A stretch of 6,448 nucleotides of DNA from assembly GCA_902474645.1 (NCBI GenBank), contig CABRWN010000124.1, forward strand, positions 1 to 6,448, given 5' to 3'. Below the pieces are notes generated by a model. It did not search any database and was not told where the DNA came from. It saw only the letters and a list, made by a program, of their open reading frames with translations. This DNA comes from an uncultured Collinsella sp. (lineage in GTDB: Bacteria > Actinomycetota > Coriobacteriia > Coriobacteriales > Coriobacteriaceae). Position numbers and translations under genes: made by a program. Within the stretch, counting starts at the first letter, position 1. The number at the start of each line of letters is the position of its first letter. Below are positions 1-5,754 of this stretch, piece after piece.

Positions 1-16
1 TTGACGCAGGCTTTGC

Positions 17-31
17 GTTTGCCCAGCAAAC
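17..31. repeat. Short inverted repeat upstream of the winged-helix gene
   Basis: GTTTGC (17-22) and GCAAAC (26-31) form a perfect 6-bp inverted repeat around CCA, ending 9 bases before the SD-like GGAG. It could be an operator for the adjacent regulator or a small leader hairpin. No U-tract follows, so it is not a clear terminator. A 6-bp repeat can occur by chance. Confidence 0.3.
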
Positions 32-56
32 ACTTTAGCGGAGAGACGTGGAGCGC

Positions 57-401
57 ATGGAGTACAAGACGACGGCAAAACTGGTCATTCAGTCGTGCGA
101 CAAAGATCTGCCGGGCGTGTTCGGCCACGGCTGCGTCTTGCTGCTGCAGGGTATCGCCCGCGAGCACTCGCTCAACCGCGCCGCCAAGAGCATGGGAATG
201 GCGTATTCCAAGGCCTGGCGCATTGTGAACGAAGCCGAAGGTCAGCTGGGCTGCAAGCTCATCGAACGCGACGGCGCCCGCGGGTCCACCCTCACCCCCG
301 CCGGCGAGCGAGCCATAGCGGTCTACGAGGAGCTGCAGGCAGAAATCAACAACGTCATCGCCAACAAAGCAAACGACCTCATCGCAAGTATTAAAAAGTA
401 G
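57..401 (+). CDS. Stand-alone ModE/LysR-type winged helix-turn-helix DNA-binding protein
   Basis: This 114-residue protein resembles the N-terminal DNA-binding domain of the molybdate regulator ModE. Seen: an N-terminal strand (MEYKTTAKLVI), a helix after FGHGC (22-26), a helix-turn-helix at about 38-57 (SLNRAAKSMGMAYSKAWRIV, with the family's AAKxMGMxYxKAWR pattern), then a wing ending in LTPAGERA (79-86). The glycine-rich wing loop is shorter than in typical members. After residue 86 there is only one helix, so the molybdate-binding (Mop) domains of full ModE are absent and no ligand can be inferred. In related bacteria such single-domain proteins often sit near molybdenum-enzyme or transport genes, but none is visible here. 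The ATG at 57 gives the usual N-terminus; a GTG at 48 lies 4 bases after the SD-like GGAG (40-43) and is an alternative. The stop overlaps the end of the convergent gene by 11 bases. The family is fairly sure; the regulated target is unknown. Confidence 0.8.
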   Translation: MEYKTTAKLVIQSCDKDLPGVFGHGCVLLLQGIAREHSLNRAAKSMGMAYSKAWRIVNEAEGQLGCKLIERDGARGSTLTPAGERAIAVYEELQAEINNVIANKANDLIASIKK

Positions 402-1413
402 CTAATTTACGAAGGGCGTTGTCTAGGGCGGACGCTACGACCAGGGGGTCGTCGGTGCCGGCGAAGAGGCGGACGGTGCTCCCCTGCTTGCCGCGTGGGG
501 CCGAAAGGCGCGTCGTTGCGCCGCCGGCAGGCGATGTGCGGAACTCCCCCGGCAAAACATCGAAAAGATCATCTGCACTACGCTCGATAAGGTCGAATTC
601 AACTGCCGGGCCAAAGCCATGCTCGAGGATTCCCGTTGCAACAGCATGGTCGGGATGCGAGCTCAGTCCGGGATAGCGCACGTTGCGCACCATCTCGTTG
701 GCGGCCAGATACTCGGCCAGCGCACGGGCGCGATCGAAATGCGCCTGCATGCGGACGTTAAGCGAGGACAGCCCGCATTCCAGCACGTCGGCCTCCTCGA
801 CAGACAGGTCGAGTGCCAACGCACCGCAACCAGCAAACAACGCATGCGCGCACTCAGCCGCGGCATCCACGCGATGGCGTTTGAGCTGCGAGCGCGCCAC
901 CGAAGCGGCAACGAGCTTGCGTGGAGCCTTGCCGGCGCTCACGCGATCGAGCGCCTCAAGCAACAGCACAGCACCCAGCCGCAGCGGATCGCAGCCAAAA
1001 GCCGACGCCACGGTGTTGTCCACAACAAGCAGCGCGCGGGCCTCACGAGCCGCGCGGCCAAGAGCGCGAAGGTCGGGCACACGCAGACCAAACCCGCCGA
1101 TGGAGTTGACAAACCACCACAGGTGCGGCCCCTCGGCATCAAACGAAGCATCAAAGCCCTCGGACGCAGCGGCAAACGCCTCGACGGACGGCGAGCCCAC
1201 CAGCGCGACATCGCAGCAATCAAAGCCGCTCGCAAACGCATCGACAAAGTCGTCCGCAAAGGCCACCAGGCGGTCGCAAGGACGCACAATCCCCAGCTGC
1301 GACAGCCCTGCCGGCACATGTGGGGCCGCAAGCAACTGCGCCTCACGCGCGCCGGTCCTCAAAGCCCAAGCCTCTACTAGCTGCTGTACATCCACAAGGC
1401 ACCGCCCCTTCAT
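391..1413 (-). CDS. Cys/Met-metabolism PLP-fold protein, truncated and lacking the catalytic lysine (probable pseudoenzyme)
   Basis: This is a homologue of the cystathionine gamma-synthase / methionine gamma-lyase family (fold type I). Residue numbers here count from the TTG at 1419. Seen: ALLVVDNT (129-136), holding the Asp that binds the PLP ring nitrogen; PLRLGA (145-150); SSLNVRMQAHFDRARALAEY (218-237); VRYPGLSSHPDHA (247-259); SPAGG (296-300); and VRLFAGTDD (316-324), matching the family's VRLSVGIED. The family's HSATK block, whose Lys lies 25 residues after that Asp, aligns without gaps to EALDR (155-159), so the Schiff-base Lys is Arg159. The protein is also short (about 340 residues against 380-400) because the N-terminal arm with the phosphate-contacting Tyr and Arg is missing, and the usual ETPSNP motif reads NSIGGF. 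Normal catalysis is therefore unlikely; a pseudoenzyme or an altered activity is inferred. The ATG at 1413 is used; TTG at 1419 lies in a terminator U-tract, and GTG at 1395 has a better ribosome site. The frame is intact. Confidence 0.75.
   Translation of the reverse strand: MKGRCLVDVQQLVEAWALRTGAREAQLLAAPHVPAGLSQLGIVRPCDRLVAFADDFVDAFASGFDCCDVALVGSPSVEAFAAASEGFDASFDAEGPHLWWFVNSIGGFGLRVPDLRALGRAAREARALLVVDNTVASAFGCDPLRLGAVLLLEALDRVSAGKAPRKLVAASVARSQLKRHRVDAAAECAHALFAGCGALALDLSVEEADVLECGLSSLNVRMQAHFDRARALAEYLAANEMVRNVRYPGLSSHPDHAVATGILEHGFGPAVEFDLIERSADDLFDVLPGEFRTSPAGGATTRLSAPRGKQGSTVRLFAGTDDPLVVASALDNALRKLATF
1405..1410 (-). promoter_or_regulatory. Candidate ribosome binding site for an internal GTG start of the PLP-fold gene
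   Basis: AAGGGG on the minus strand lies 9 bases before the in-frame GTG at 1395-1393. The upstream ATG (1413) and TTG (1419) have no purine-rich site before them, only the terminator U-tract. Initiation at GTG would remove six residues relative to the ATG start and no conserved segment. The assignment rests on spacing only. Confidence 0.35.
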
Positions 1414-1417
1414 AAGC

Positions 1418-1453
1418 AAAAACCCACGATGCGGGTGTTCCCCGCATCGTGGG
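1418..1453 (-). terminator. Rho-independent terminator after the GH32 gene
   Basis: CCCACGATGCGGG (1423-1435) and CCCGCATCGTGGG (1441-1453) form a perfect 13-bp stem around a 5-base loop. Read on the minus strand the stem is followed at once by TTTTT (1422-1418), so it is a strong terminator for minus-strand transcripts. It starts about 40 bases past the hydrolase stop. On the plus strand no T-run follows, so it is not bidirectional. It stands directly before the PLP-fold gene, which therefore needs its own promoter or read-through. Confidence 0.9.
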
Positions 1454-1463
1454 CAACGACTGC

Positions 1464-1469
1464 AGTATA
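1464..1469 (-). promoter_or_regulatory. Candidate -10 element (TATACT) ahead of the hairpin
   Basis: TATACT on the minus strand matches the -10 consensus at five of six positions and lies in the gap after the hydrolase stop. No convincing -35 is present at 16-18 bases (the 17-bp position reads GGCGAG). If used, transcription would start just before the 13-bp hairpin, which would then sit in the leader of the PLP-fold gene. It is weak evidence on its own. Confidence 0.25.
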
Positions 1470-1491
1470 GCGCCGATATGCGACGACTCGC

Positions 1492-3027
1492 CTAAATGCT
1501 GAGCGTATGGTAGTTTACGTTCGCGCCCGGAGCGTCAACGGTCACGCCATAGGCCTCGGGATAGATGCGCGTCGAGAACACGAGCGCGCCGTCATTCACA
1601 AACGCCTCGACCGACGAGACATCGCCAACAATGCGCACGTTACGAATCTCGTCGACGGGCTCCCAACGCACGGTACGACCGCAGCCGGCAGAAGCGCGAC
1701 CCTCATCGGTAAATCGCATCTCAAAGCGCGAGGGCAGTTCGCCCTCGGCGGGCACATACGCCAGTTTCAGCTCGCCATCAACGGTCGCGGTAAACGCGCC
1801 GTCTACACCGTCAACAACAACGTCAAAGCAGGTATCGCCGGCAACCTCCAACGAGCCCTCCCCCACACGCACCGAGGCATAATGGCGCTCGATCTCGCGC
1901 GCCGGCTGCTGCAGCCCCCCGCCGCCGGCTGTAAGCCAGCGCGGCCCCGTCATGCAGTGCTGCCAGCCGCACACCACAGTGGGGTCGTTGCCATAGGTCG
2001 GCTCATCGGGCATGCCCATCCAGCCGATTAGAATATGGCGACCGTCCTCGGCCGTGAACTCCTGCGGAGCATAGAAGTCAAAACCGGCGTCCCACAGGCG
2101 GAACTCGCCAAGCTCATAAGCGTCATTGCCGCCCGTAATGTCGCCCGTTACAGGCATGTAGCCCGCTGCATACACATTGCCGCGGTCCCAACGACCGCCC
2201 TCGAGCCCCTGGGGCGAGAAGGACAACCACTTCGCCGGCACACCGCCATCCACCTCAAACTCCAGATACCCCGGGCACTCCCACATAAAGCCAAAACGCT
2301 CGGGCGTAGACACACGGCTTTCGAGCTCCCAGCTCAGCATATCGGCCGAGCCATACACCAGGATCTCACCCACGTCGCGCCCGGCACCCTCGCCGTGCAT
2401 CGCACAAAAACGGCTCTCGACATGCGGCCCATCCACGCGACGACGAGCACCCAGCACCATGTGATAACGCCCATCCGCGTCACGCCATACCTTGGGATCG
2501 CGCACATGGCAGGTCAAATCCTCGGGATAATCCTCGGACGCCAGCACCACGCGCTTTTGGCTGAACTCCCGACCGGCAAGGCCATCAACGCTCTCGACAT
2601 AGACGGTATCGGCGCGGCGTCCGGTATTGACGTAGTCGTACGTACCGTCCGCATCGGAAAGCTTAACGTTGCCCGTATAGAGCACGCGAATGCGACCGTC
2701 CTCGGCAAGCGCGGAGCCCGAATACACACCGTGGCAATCGAACGGCTCGTCGGGCAGCAGCGGAGCGCCAACGTAGTCCCACTTCATACGGTCGCGACTC
2801 GTCGCATGACCCCAGACCTTAACGCCGCCCTCGACATCAAACGGCGCATACTGAAAATAGGCATGGAACACGCCGCCCGCCTGGCAAAGACCGTTGGGGT
2901 CGTTAAGCCAACCCGCCGGCGGCATAATATGGAAGCGCTGGCCATACGCGCCATGACCGCACTCAGTGGCGGCGGCGTCAACAGCGGCAACCAGCTTTGC
3001 AAGATCGCGACCAAGTGCATTAGACAT
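1492..3027 (-). CDS. scrB: GH32 sucrose-6-phosphate hydrolase (invertase family)
   Basis: This cytoplasmic hydrolase would split sucrose 6-phosphate, delivered by the adjacent permease, into glucose 6-phosphate and fructose. Seen: a five-bladed propeller with all three GH32 catalytic motifs, WLNDPNG (40-46, nucleophile Asp43), RDP (176-178, transition-state stabiliser Asp177) and WECPG (249-253, acid/base Glu250). A C-terminal beta-sandwich follows, with SVEAFVNDG and RIYPEAYG typical of the family. There is no signal peptide, which fits an intracellular role. At 511 residues it is slightly longer than many relatives (450-490); part of this is an extra loop of about 20 residues (roughly 197-219) between the GAR strand and GEILVYGS. 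The ATG start is supported by AGGA (3038-3035) 7 bases upstream. It follows the permease gene after 107 bases and ends at a strong terminator. Fructo-oligosaccharide phosphates are possible alternative substrates. Confidence 0.93.
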   Translation of the reverse strand: MSNALGRDLAKLVAAVDAAATECGHGAYGQRFHIMPPAGWLNDPNGLCQAGGVFHAYFQYAPFDVEGGVKVWGHATSRDRMKWDYVGAPLLPDEPFDCHGVYSGSALAEDGRIRVLYTGNVKLSDADGTYDYVNTGRRADTVYVESVDGLAGREFSQKRVVLASEDYPEDLTCHVRDPKVWRDADGRYHMVLGARRRVDGPHVESRFCAMHGEGAGRDVGEILVYGSADMLSWELESRVSTPERFGFMWECPGYLEFEVDGGVPAKWLSFSPQGLEGGRWDRGNVYAAGYMPVTGDITGGNDAYELGEFRLWDAGFDFYAPQEFTAEDGRHILIGWMGMPDEPTYGNDPTVVCGWQHCMTGPRWLTAGGGGLQQPAREIERHYASVRVGEGSLEVAGDTCFDVVVDGVDGAFTATVDGELKLAYVPAEGELPSRFEMRFTDEGRASAGCGRTVRWEPVDEIRNVRIVGDVSSVEAFVNDGALVFSTRIYPEAYGVTVDAPGANVNYHTLSI

Positions 3028-3086
3028 ATCAAAGTCCTAACGGATCGAGAGTTACAAGGCACCAGAGATCGGCGCCAGATGCTGGA

Positions 3087-3117
3087 AACACCCGCGAGCA
3101 TACAGCCCGCGGGCATT
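3087..3117 (-). other. Intercistronic hairpin between permease and hydrolase genes
   Basis: Read on the minus strand, AATGCCCGCG (3117-3108) can pair with CGCGGGTGTT (3096-3087) across an 11-base loop, including two G-U pairs. Only three U residues follow, so it is at most a weak terminator. It may instead protect the 3' end of the permease message or tune the permease:hydrolase ratio. It lies in the 107-base gap, about 60 bases before the hydrolase start. Confidence 0.45.
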
Positions 3118-3134
3118 CCCTTAATCAAAAGCTC

Positions 3135-4535
3135 TTAGGCCTGCTCGGAAGCCTTGGGCTCGTCCTTGTACAGGACAAACGAGACGGCAAAGGAAACCAG
3201 CGCGGCGACCGCGAACATGATCGCGTACTGCACGGGCTGGGCCAGGCACAGCAGAATACCGAAGATACCGGTAACGCCCGTGCCGGAGGCAGCCAGCGAA
3301 GTGAGCGCGCAGACCAAGGCACCGCAACCGCCGCCGATGCAGCCGGCGATAAAGGGCTTAAAGAAGCGCAGGTTCACACCAAAGATGGCAGGCTCGGTAA
3401 TGCCCATGAAGGCGGACAGGGCCGAAGGAAGCGCCAGACCCTTGATCTTGGCATCGCGGGTCTTAAAGGCAACGGCGAGGGCGGCGCCACCCTGAGCGAT
3501 GTTGGCAGCACTGGCAATGGGCAGCCAGTAGGTCACGCCGTACTGGGCAAGCTGGCCCAGGTCGATGGCGGTGTACATCTGGTGGATACCGGTAACGACC
3601 GTGGGGGCATAGAACAGGCCGACGATAAAGGAACCGATGCCGAAGGGCAGGGTCAGCAGGGCCTGAATCAGACCGAGGATGGCGTTCTCGGCCCAGACAA
3701 AGACGGGGCCGACGGCAACGAGAGTCACGAGCACGGTCACGAACACCGAAACGAGCGGAGTCACAAAGAGATCGAACATCTCGGGAACGATCTTGTGCAG
3801 GCGCTTCTCGAGGAAGGCGAGAATGGCACAGGCGATGACGATGGGGATCACATGGCCCTGATAGCCGACCCACTCAAAGCTGTACACGCCGGGGATGACG
3901 TTGACCATGGTCTGCACGCCCTCGGAGGCAACCGTATAGGCGCTCTGCAGCGAGGAGTTGATGAATGCACCACCGACGACGGCGCCCAGATACGGGTTGG
4001 CGCCAAAGGCCTTAGCGGCGGAGTAACCGATCAGGATCTGCAGAATGCCAAAGGACGTGCCCGAGACTAGGTCGGCGATCTTATAAATAAAGTTATTGGT
4101 GTCGAGCGCGATAAAGCCGTTGGAAGCCATAAAGTTGAGGGCGCTCATAATGCCCAGCAGCAGGCCCGAAGCCACGATGGCGGGGATGATGGGGACAAAG
4201 ACGTCGCCGAGCACCTTAATGGCGCGCATAAAGATGTTCTGCTGCTGTGCCGCGGCCTCCTTGACCTCGGCCTTGGTGGCAGCCTCGACGCCGCTAAGCG
4301 CGATGAACTCCTCGTAGACCTTGTTGACGGTGCCGGTGCCAAAAATAATCTGGAGCTGGCCCTGGGCCTCAAAGACGCCCTTGGCGCCGTCGATATTCTC
4401 GAGGGCCTCCTTGTCGACCTTGGCGTTATCGGCAATCACCAGGCGCAGACGCGTGGCGCAGTGTGCAGCCGAAACAACGTTGCCGGCGCCACCGATGTTG
4501 TCGAGCACCTCTTGGGCTGATTTACGGTAGTCCAT
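3135..4535 (-). CDS. scrA: PTS sucrose-specific EIIBC permease
   Basis: This inner-membrane PTS permease takes up and phosphorylates a disaccharide; the adjacent GH32 gene points to sucrose. Seen: an N-terminal IIB domain (about 1-85) with the phospho-accepting Cys26 in SAAHCATRLRLV, NIDGAKGVF (47-55) and QIIFGTGTVNKVY (62-74). A linker rich in Ala, Glu and Gln (about 83-100) leads to a IIC domain (about 105-455) of many hydrophobic segments, including GIHQMY (316-321) and GITEPAIFG (378-386), both hallmarks of the glucose-superfamily IIC. The protein ends at DEPKASEQA with no IIA domain, so a separate glucose-type IIA must donate the phosphate. The ATG at 4535 gives the family-typical MDYRKSAQEVLDNIGG; an upstream in-frame GTG (4568) would precede the ribosome site GGAGG (4551-4547) and is rejected. 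Two LacI-type operators lie upstream. Trehalose or another beta-glucoside cannot be fully excluded from the permease alone. Confidence 0.93.
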   Translation of the reverse strand: MDYRKSAQEVLDNIGGAGNVVSAAHCATRLRLVIADNAKVDKEALENIDGAKGVFEAQGQLQIIFGTGTVNKVYEEFIALSGVEAATKAEVKEAAAQQQNIFMRAIKVLGDVFVPIIPAIVASGLLLGIMSALNFMASNGFIALDTNNFIYKIADLVSGTSFGILQILIGYSAAKAFGANPYLGAVVGGAFINSSLQSAYTVASEGVQTMVNVIPGVYSFEWVGYQGHVIPIVIACAILAFLEKRLHKIVPEMFDLFVTPLVSVFVTVLVTLVAVGPVFVWAENAILGLIQALLTLPFGIGSFIVGLFYAPTVVTGIHQMYTAIDLGQLAQYGVTYWLPIASAANIAQGGAALAVAFKTRDAKIKGLALPSALSAFMGITEPAIFGVNLRFFKPFIAGCIGGGCGALVCALTSLAASGTGVTGIFGILLCLAQPVQYAIMFAVAALVSFAVSFVLYKDEPKASEQA

Positions 4536-4546
4536 GACTTCCCTTT

Positions 4547-4551
4547 CCTCC
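4547..4551 (-). promoter_or_regulatory. Ribosome binding site that fixes the permease start
   Basis: GGAGG followed by AAAGGGAAG on the minus strand precedes ATG 4535-4533, with 11 bases between GGAGG and the ATG. It lies inside the longer open frame that begins at GTG 4568, which argues for the ATG. Confidence 0.7.
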
Positions 4552-4578
4552 AACGGGCGCATCTGCACCCGGCCATCT

Positions 4579-4606
4579 TTGATACTTACACTGTAAACGA
4601 TTTCAG
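4579..4606 (-). promoter_or_regulatory. Probable promoter of the sucrose permease-hydrolase operon
   Basis: CTGAAA (4606-4601) and TATCAA (4584-4579), separated by 16 bases, each match the sigma-70 consensus at four of six positions. They are the best pair I found in this gap. The -35 and spacer coincide with the proximal operator, so a bound repressor would block polymerase. The RNA start would be near 4572, about 37 bases before the permease ATG. Confidence 0.35.
4591..4606. promoter_or_regulatory. LacI-family operator, proximal (O1)
   Basis: CTGTAAACGATTTCAG is an imperfect 16-bp palindrome with the central CG and TGxAA / TTxCA arms typical of LacI-family sites. It also fits the catabolite-control consensus TGWAANCGNTNWCA at every position. 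It sits between the regulator gene and the permease gene, so the neighbouring LacI protein is the likeliest ligand; a global CcpA-like protein is the alternative. Confidence 0.75.
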
Positions 4607-4616
4607 TTTCATATGT

Positions 4617-4632
4617 CTGTAATCGTTTTCAC
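4617..4632. promoter_or_regulatory. LacI-family operator, distal (O2)
   Basis: CTGTAATCGTTTTCAC shares CTGTAA, the central CG and TTTCA with the proximal site, in the same orientation, and it too fits TGWAANCGNTNWCA. The two centres are 26 bp apart, about two and a half helical turns. The pair suggests cooperative binding or a fail-safe double block of the permease promoter. Confidence 0.75.
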
Positions 4633-4640
4633 TTTAGGGT

Positions 4641-4670
4641 GAACGGTAGGAATAGGCCGGCGAATGGTAG
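4641..4670. repeat. Near-identical nonamers upstream of the operators
   Basis: GAACGGTAG (4641-4649) and GAATGGTAG (4662-4670) match at eight of nine bases and are 21 bp apart, two helical turns. For the permease promoter they lie upstream, where an activator would bind. No protein can be assigned, and the similarity may be accidental. Confidence 0.25.
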
Positions 4671-4717
4671 TTTTAAGGCAAAAACAGACGACTCAGAGGC
4701 AGGCAGACATCCAAGGC

Positions 4718-5698
4718 CTAGACATTCATAAGCTGATGGCCGAGCTTGAGCGTCTTTAGACCGCTCTCCCCCTCCACGCCATCGAGCGTGTTGATCAGCA
4801 TATTGGTCGCCTCGACGCCACTGGTCAGGTAGCCATAATGCACGGTGGGAATGCCGCCCGTCAGCGCGCGCAAAAACGCGTTGTCGCCAAAACCGCTCAC
4901 GCGGTGTATGCCCTCGCCCATGCCGCGAACCTCATCGATAGCACGCAGCGCGCCCGCCGCCATGGTGTCGGTCGCGCAGGCGATAAACGAAACATCGGGA
5001 GCGACGGAAAGCAGCTCACGCGCCGCACTATAGCCCGAGTCGAGCGTAAACGAGCCCAGGCGAATCAAGGCAGCATCGAGCGGGTTACCCGCTGCGCGCA
5101 AGCCGGCCTCAAAACCCCGACGGCGGTCATAACCGGCCGCGCGGTCCTCTTCGGTAACTCCAATATAGGCGATCTTGCCGTCCACGCGACCCGCAAGCGC
5201 ATGGCCCAGCTCAAAGGCTGCCTCGTAATCGTCGTGATAGACGCACGCCGCGCCCTCGACATGTTGGCCGATCAGCACAATGGGCACGCGGCACGACTCA
5301 ATCGCCCGGCGATGCTCGTCGGTGATCATGGTTGCCACCAACACAATGCCATCGACCGGGTGGTTTTGGAATAAATCGAGGTATTCGAGCTCACGATCGG
5401 CCGCATTGTCGGTATTGGCAAGCAGCATCTGGTAGCCACGGCGACCGAGCACCTGGCCAATGCCAGCGGTAATGCGGCTCACCGATTCCGAGTTGATCTT
5501 GGGCACGATGACACCGATGAGCTTGGTGGAGCCAGTGCGCAGCGCGCGAGCCTGGCTGGACCGCACGTATCCGGTCAGCTCAATCGCTTGCTTAATGCGC
5601 TCGGCCTTGTCCGCCGAGATATATCCACCATTGAGGTAGCGCGAGACCGCGGCACTCGAAACGCCCGCCAGCTCGGCCACATCTTTCATACGTACCAA
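4718..5698 (-). CDS. scrR: LacI-family transcriptional repressor, probable sucrose regulator
   Basis: This is a full-length LacI/GalR-type regulator (326 residues; usual 320-345). Seen: the N-terminal helix-turn-helix MKDVAELAGVSSAAVSRYLN (4-23); a hinge helix at about 48-56 (SSQARALRT); and the periplasmic-binding-like effector domain beginning LIGVIVP (60-66), with PVDGIVLV (114-121), AYIGV (177-181) and VSGFGDNAFLRAL (267-279). HYGYLTSG (287-294) matches the region where sugar repressors have a tyrosine-rich strand. It should bind the two operators just upstream of the permease gene and release on sensing sucrose, sucrose phosphate or fructose; the effector is inferred from context only. 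TTG at 5698 is chosen because AGGGG (5709-5705) is 6 bases ahead of it; ATG 5689 would be 15 bases away and would remove only three residues. No copy of the operator is seen ahead of this gene, so autoregulation is not evident. No terminator separates it from the permease gene. Confidence 0.88.
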   Translation of the reverse strand: MVRMKDVAELAGVSSAAVSRYLNGGYISADKAERIKQAIELTGYVRSSQARALRTGSTKLIGVIVPKINSESVSRITAGIGQVLGRRGYQMLLANTDNAADRELEYLDLFQNHPVDGIVLVATMITDEHRRAIESCRVPIVLIGQHVEGAACVYHDDYEAAFELGHALAGRVDGKIAYIGVTEEDRAAGYDRRRGFEAGLRAAGNPLDAALIRLGSFTLDSGYSAARELLSVAPDVSFIACATDTMAAGALRAIDEVRGMGEGIHRVSGFGDNAFLRALTGGIPTVHYGYLTSGVEATNMLINTLDGVEGESGLKTLKLGHQLMNV

Positions 5699-5728
5699 AA
5701 AGCACCCCTGACAACGAATTCACAAGCA

Positions 5729-5754
5729 CCATGATACCCAACTATCCATGATAC
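5729..5754. repeat. Nine-base direct repeat around the DUF4956 stop
   Basis: CCATGATAC occurs at 5729-5737 and again at 5746-5754, a 17-base period; the second copy encodes the last residues of the DUF4956 protein. On the minus strand the first copy supplies TATCAT (5736-5731), five of six to a -10 element, which could serve lacI, though no good -35 is present. The repeat may be chance. Confidence 0.3.

Noticed and set aside
619..1495. Two overlapping plus-strand open frames opposite the PLP-fold gene
   Set aside because: Their translations are low-complexity Arg/Ser/Ala-rich text, while the minus-strand frame carries clear Cys/Met-family motifs (VVDNT, YPGLSSHP, VRLFAG).
2035..3138. Long open frame on the plus strand (367 codons) opposite the GH32 gene
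   Set aside because: It is antisense to a gene with all three GH32 catalytic motifs. High-GC codon bias routinely leaves such mirror frames open, and its translation shows no recognisable domain.
3582..4070. Plus-strand open frame rich in Asp, Gly and His opposite the permease
   Set aside because: It is the mirror of the hydrophobic IIC segments; composition is explained by the complement of Val, Ile and Ala codons.
4681..4717. Possible terminator after lacI (TTTTT on the minus strand at 4684-4680)
   Set aside because: I looked for a stem immediately before the T-run and found none, so lacI may read through into the permease gene.
4836..5374. Plus-strand open frame of 178 codons opposite the LacI gene
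   Set aside because: Antisense to a full-length regulator with intact helix-turn-helix and effector domains; no ribosome site or family motif.
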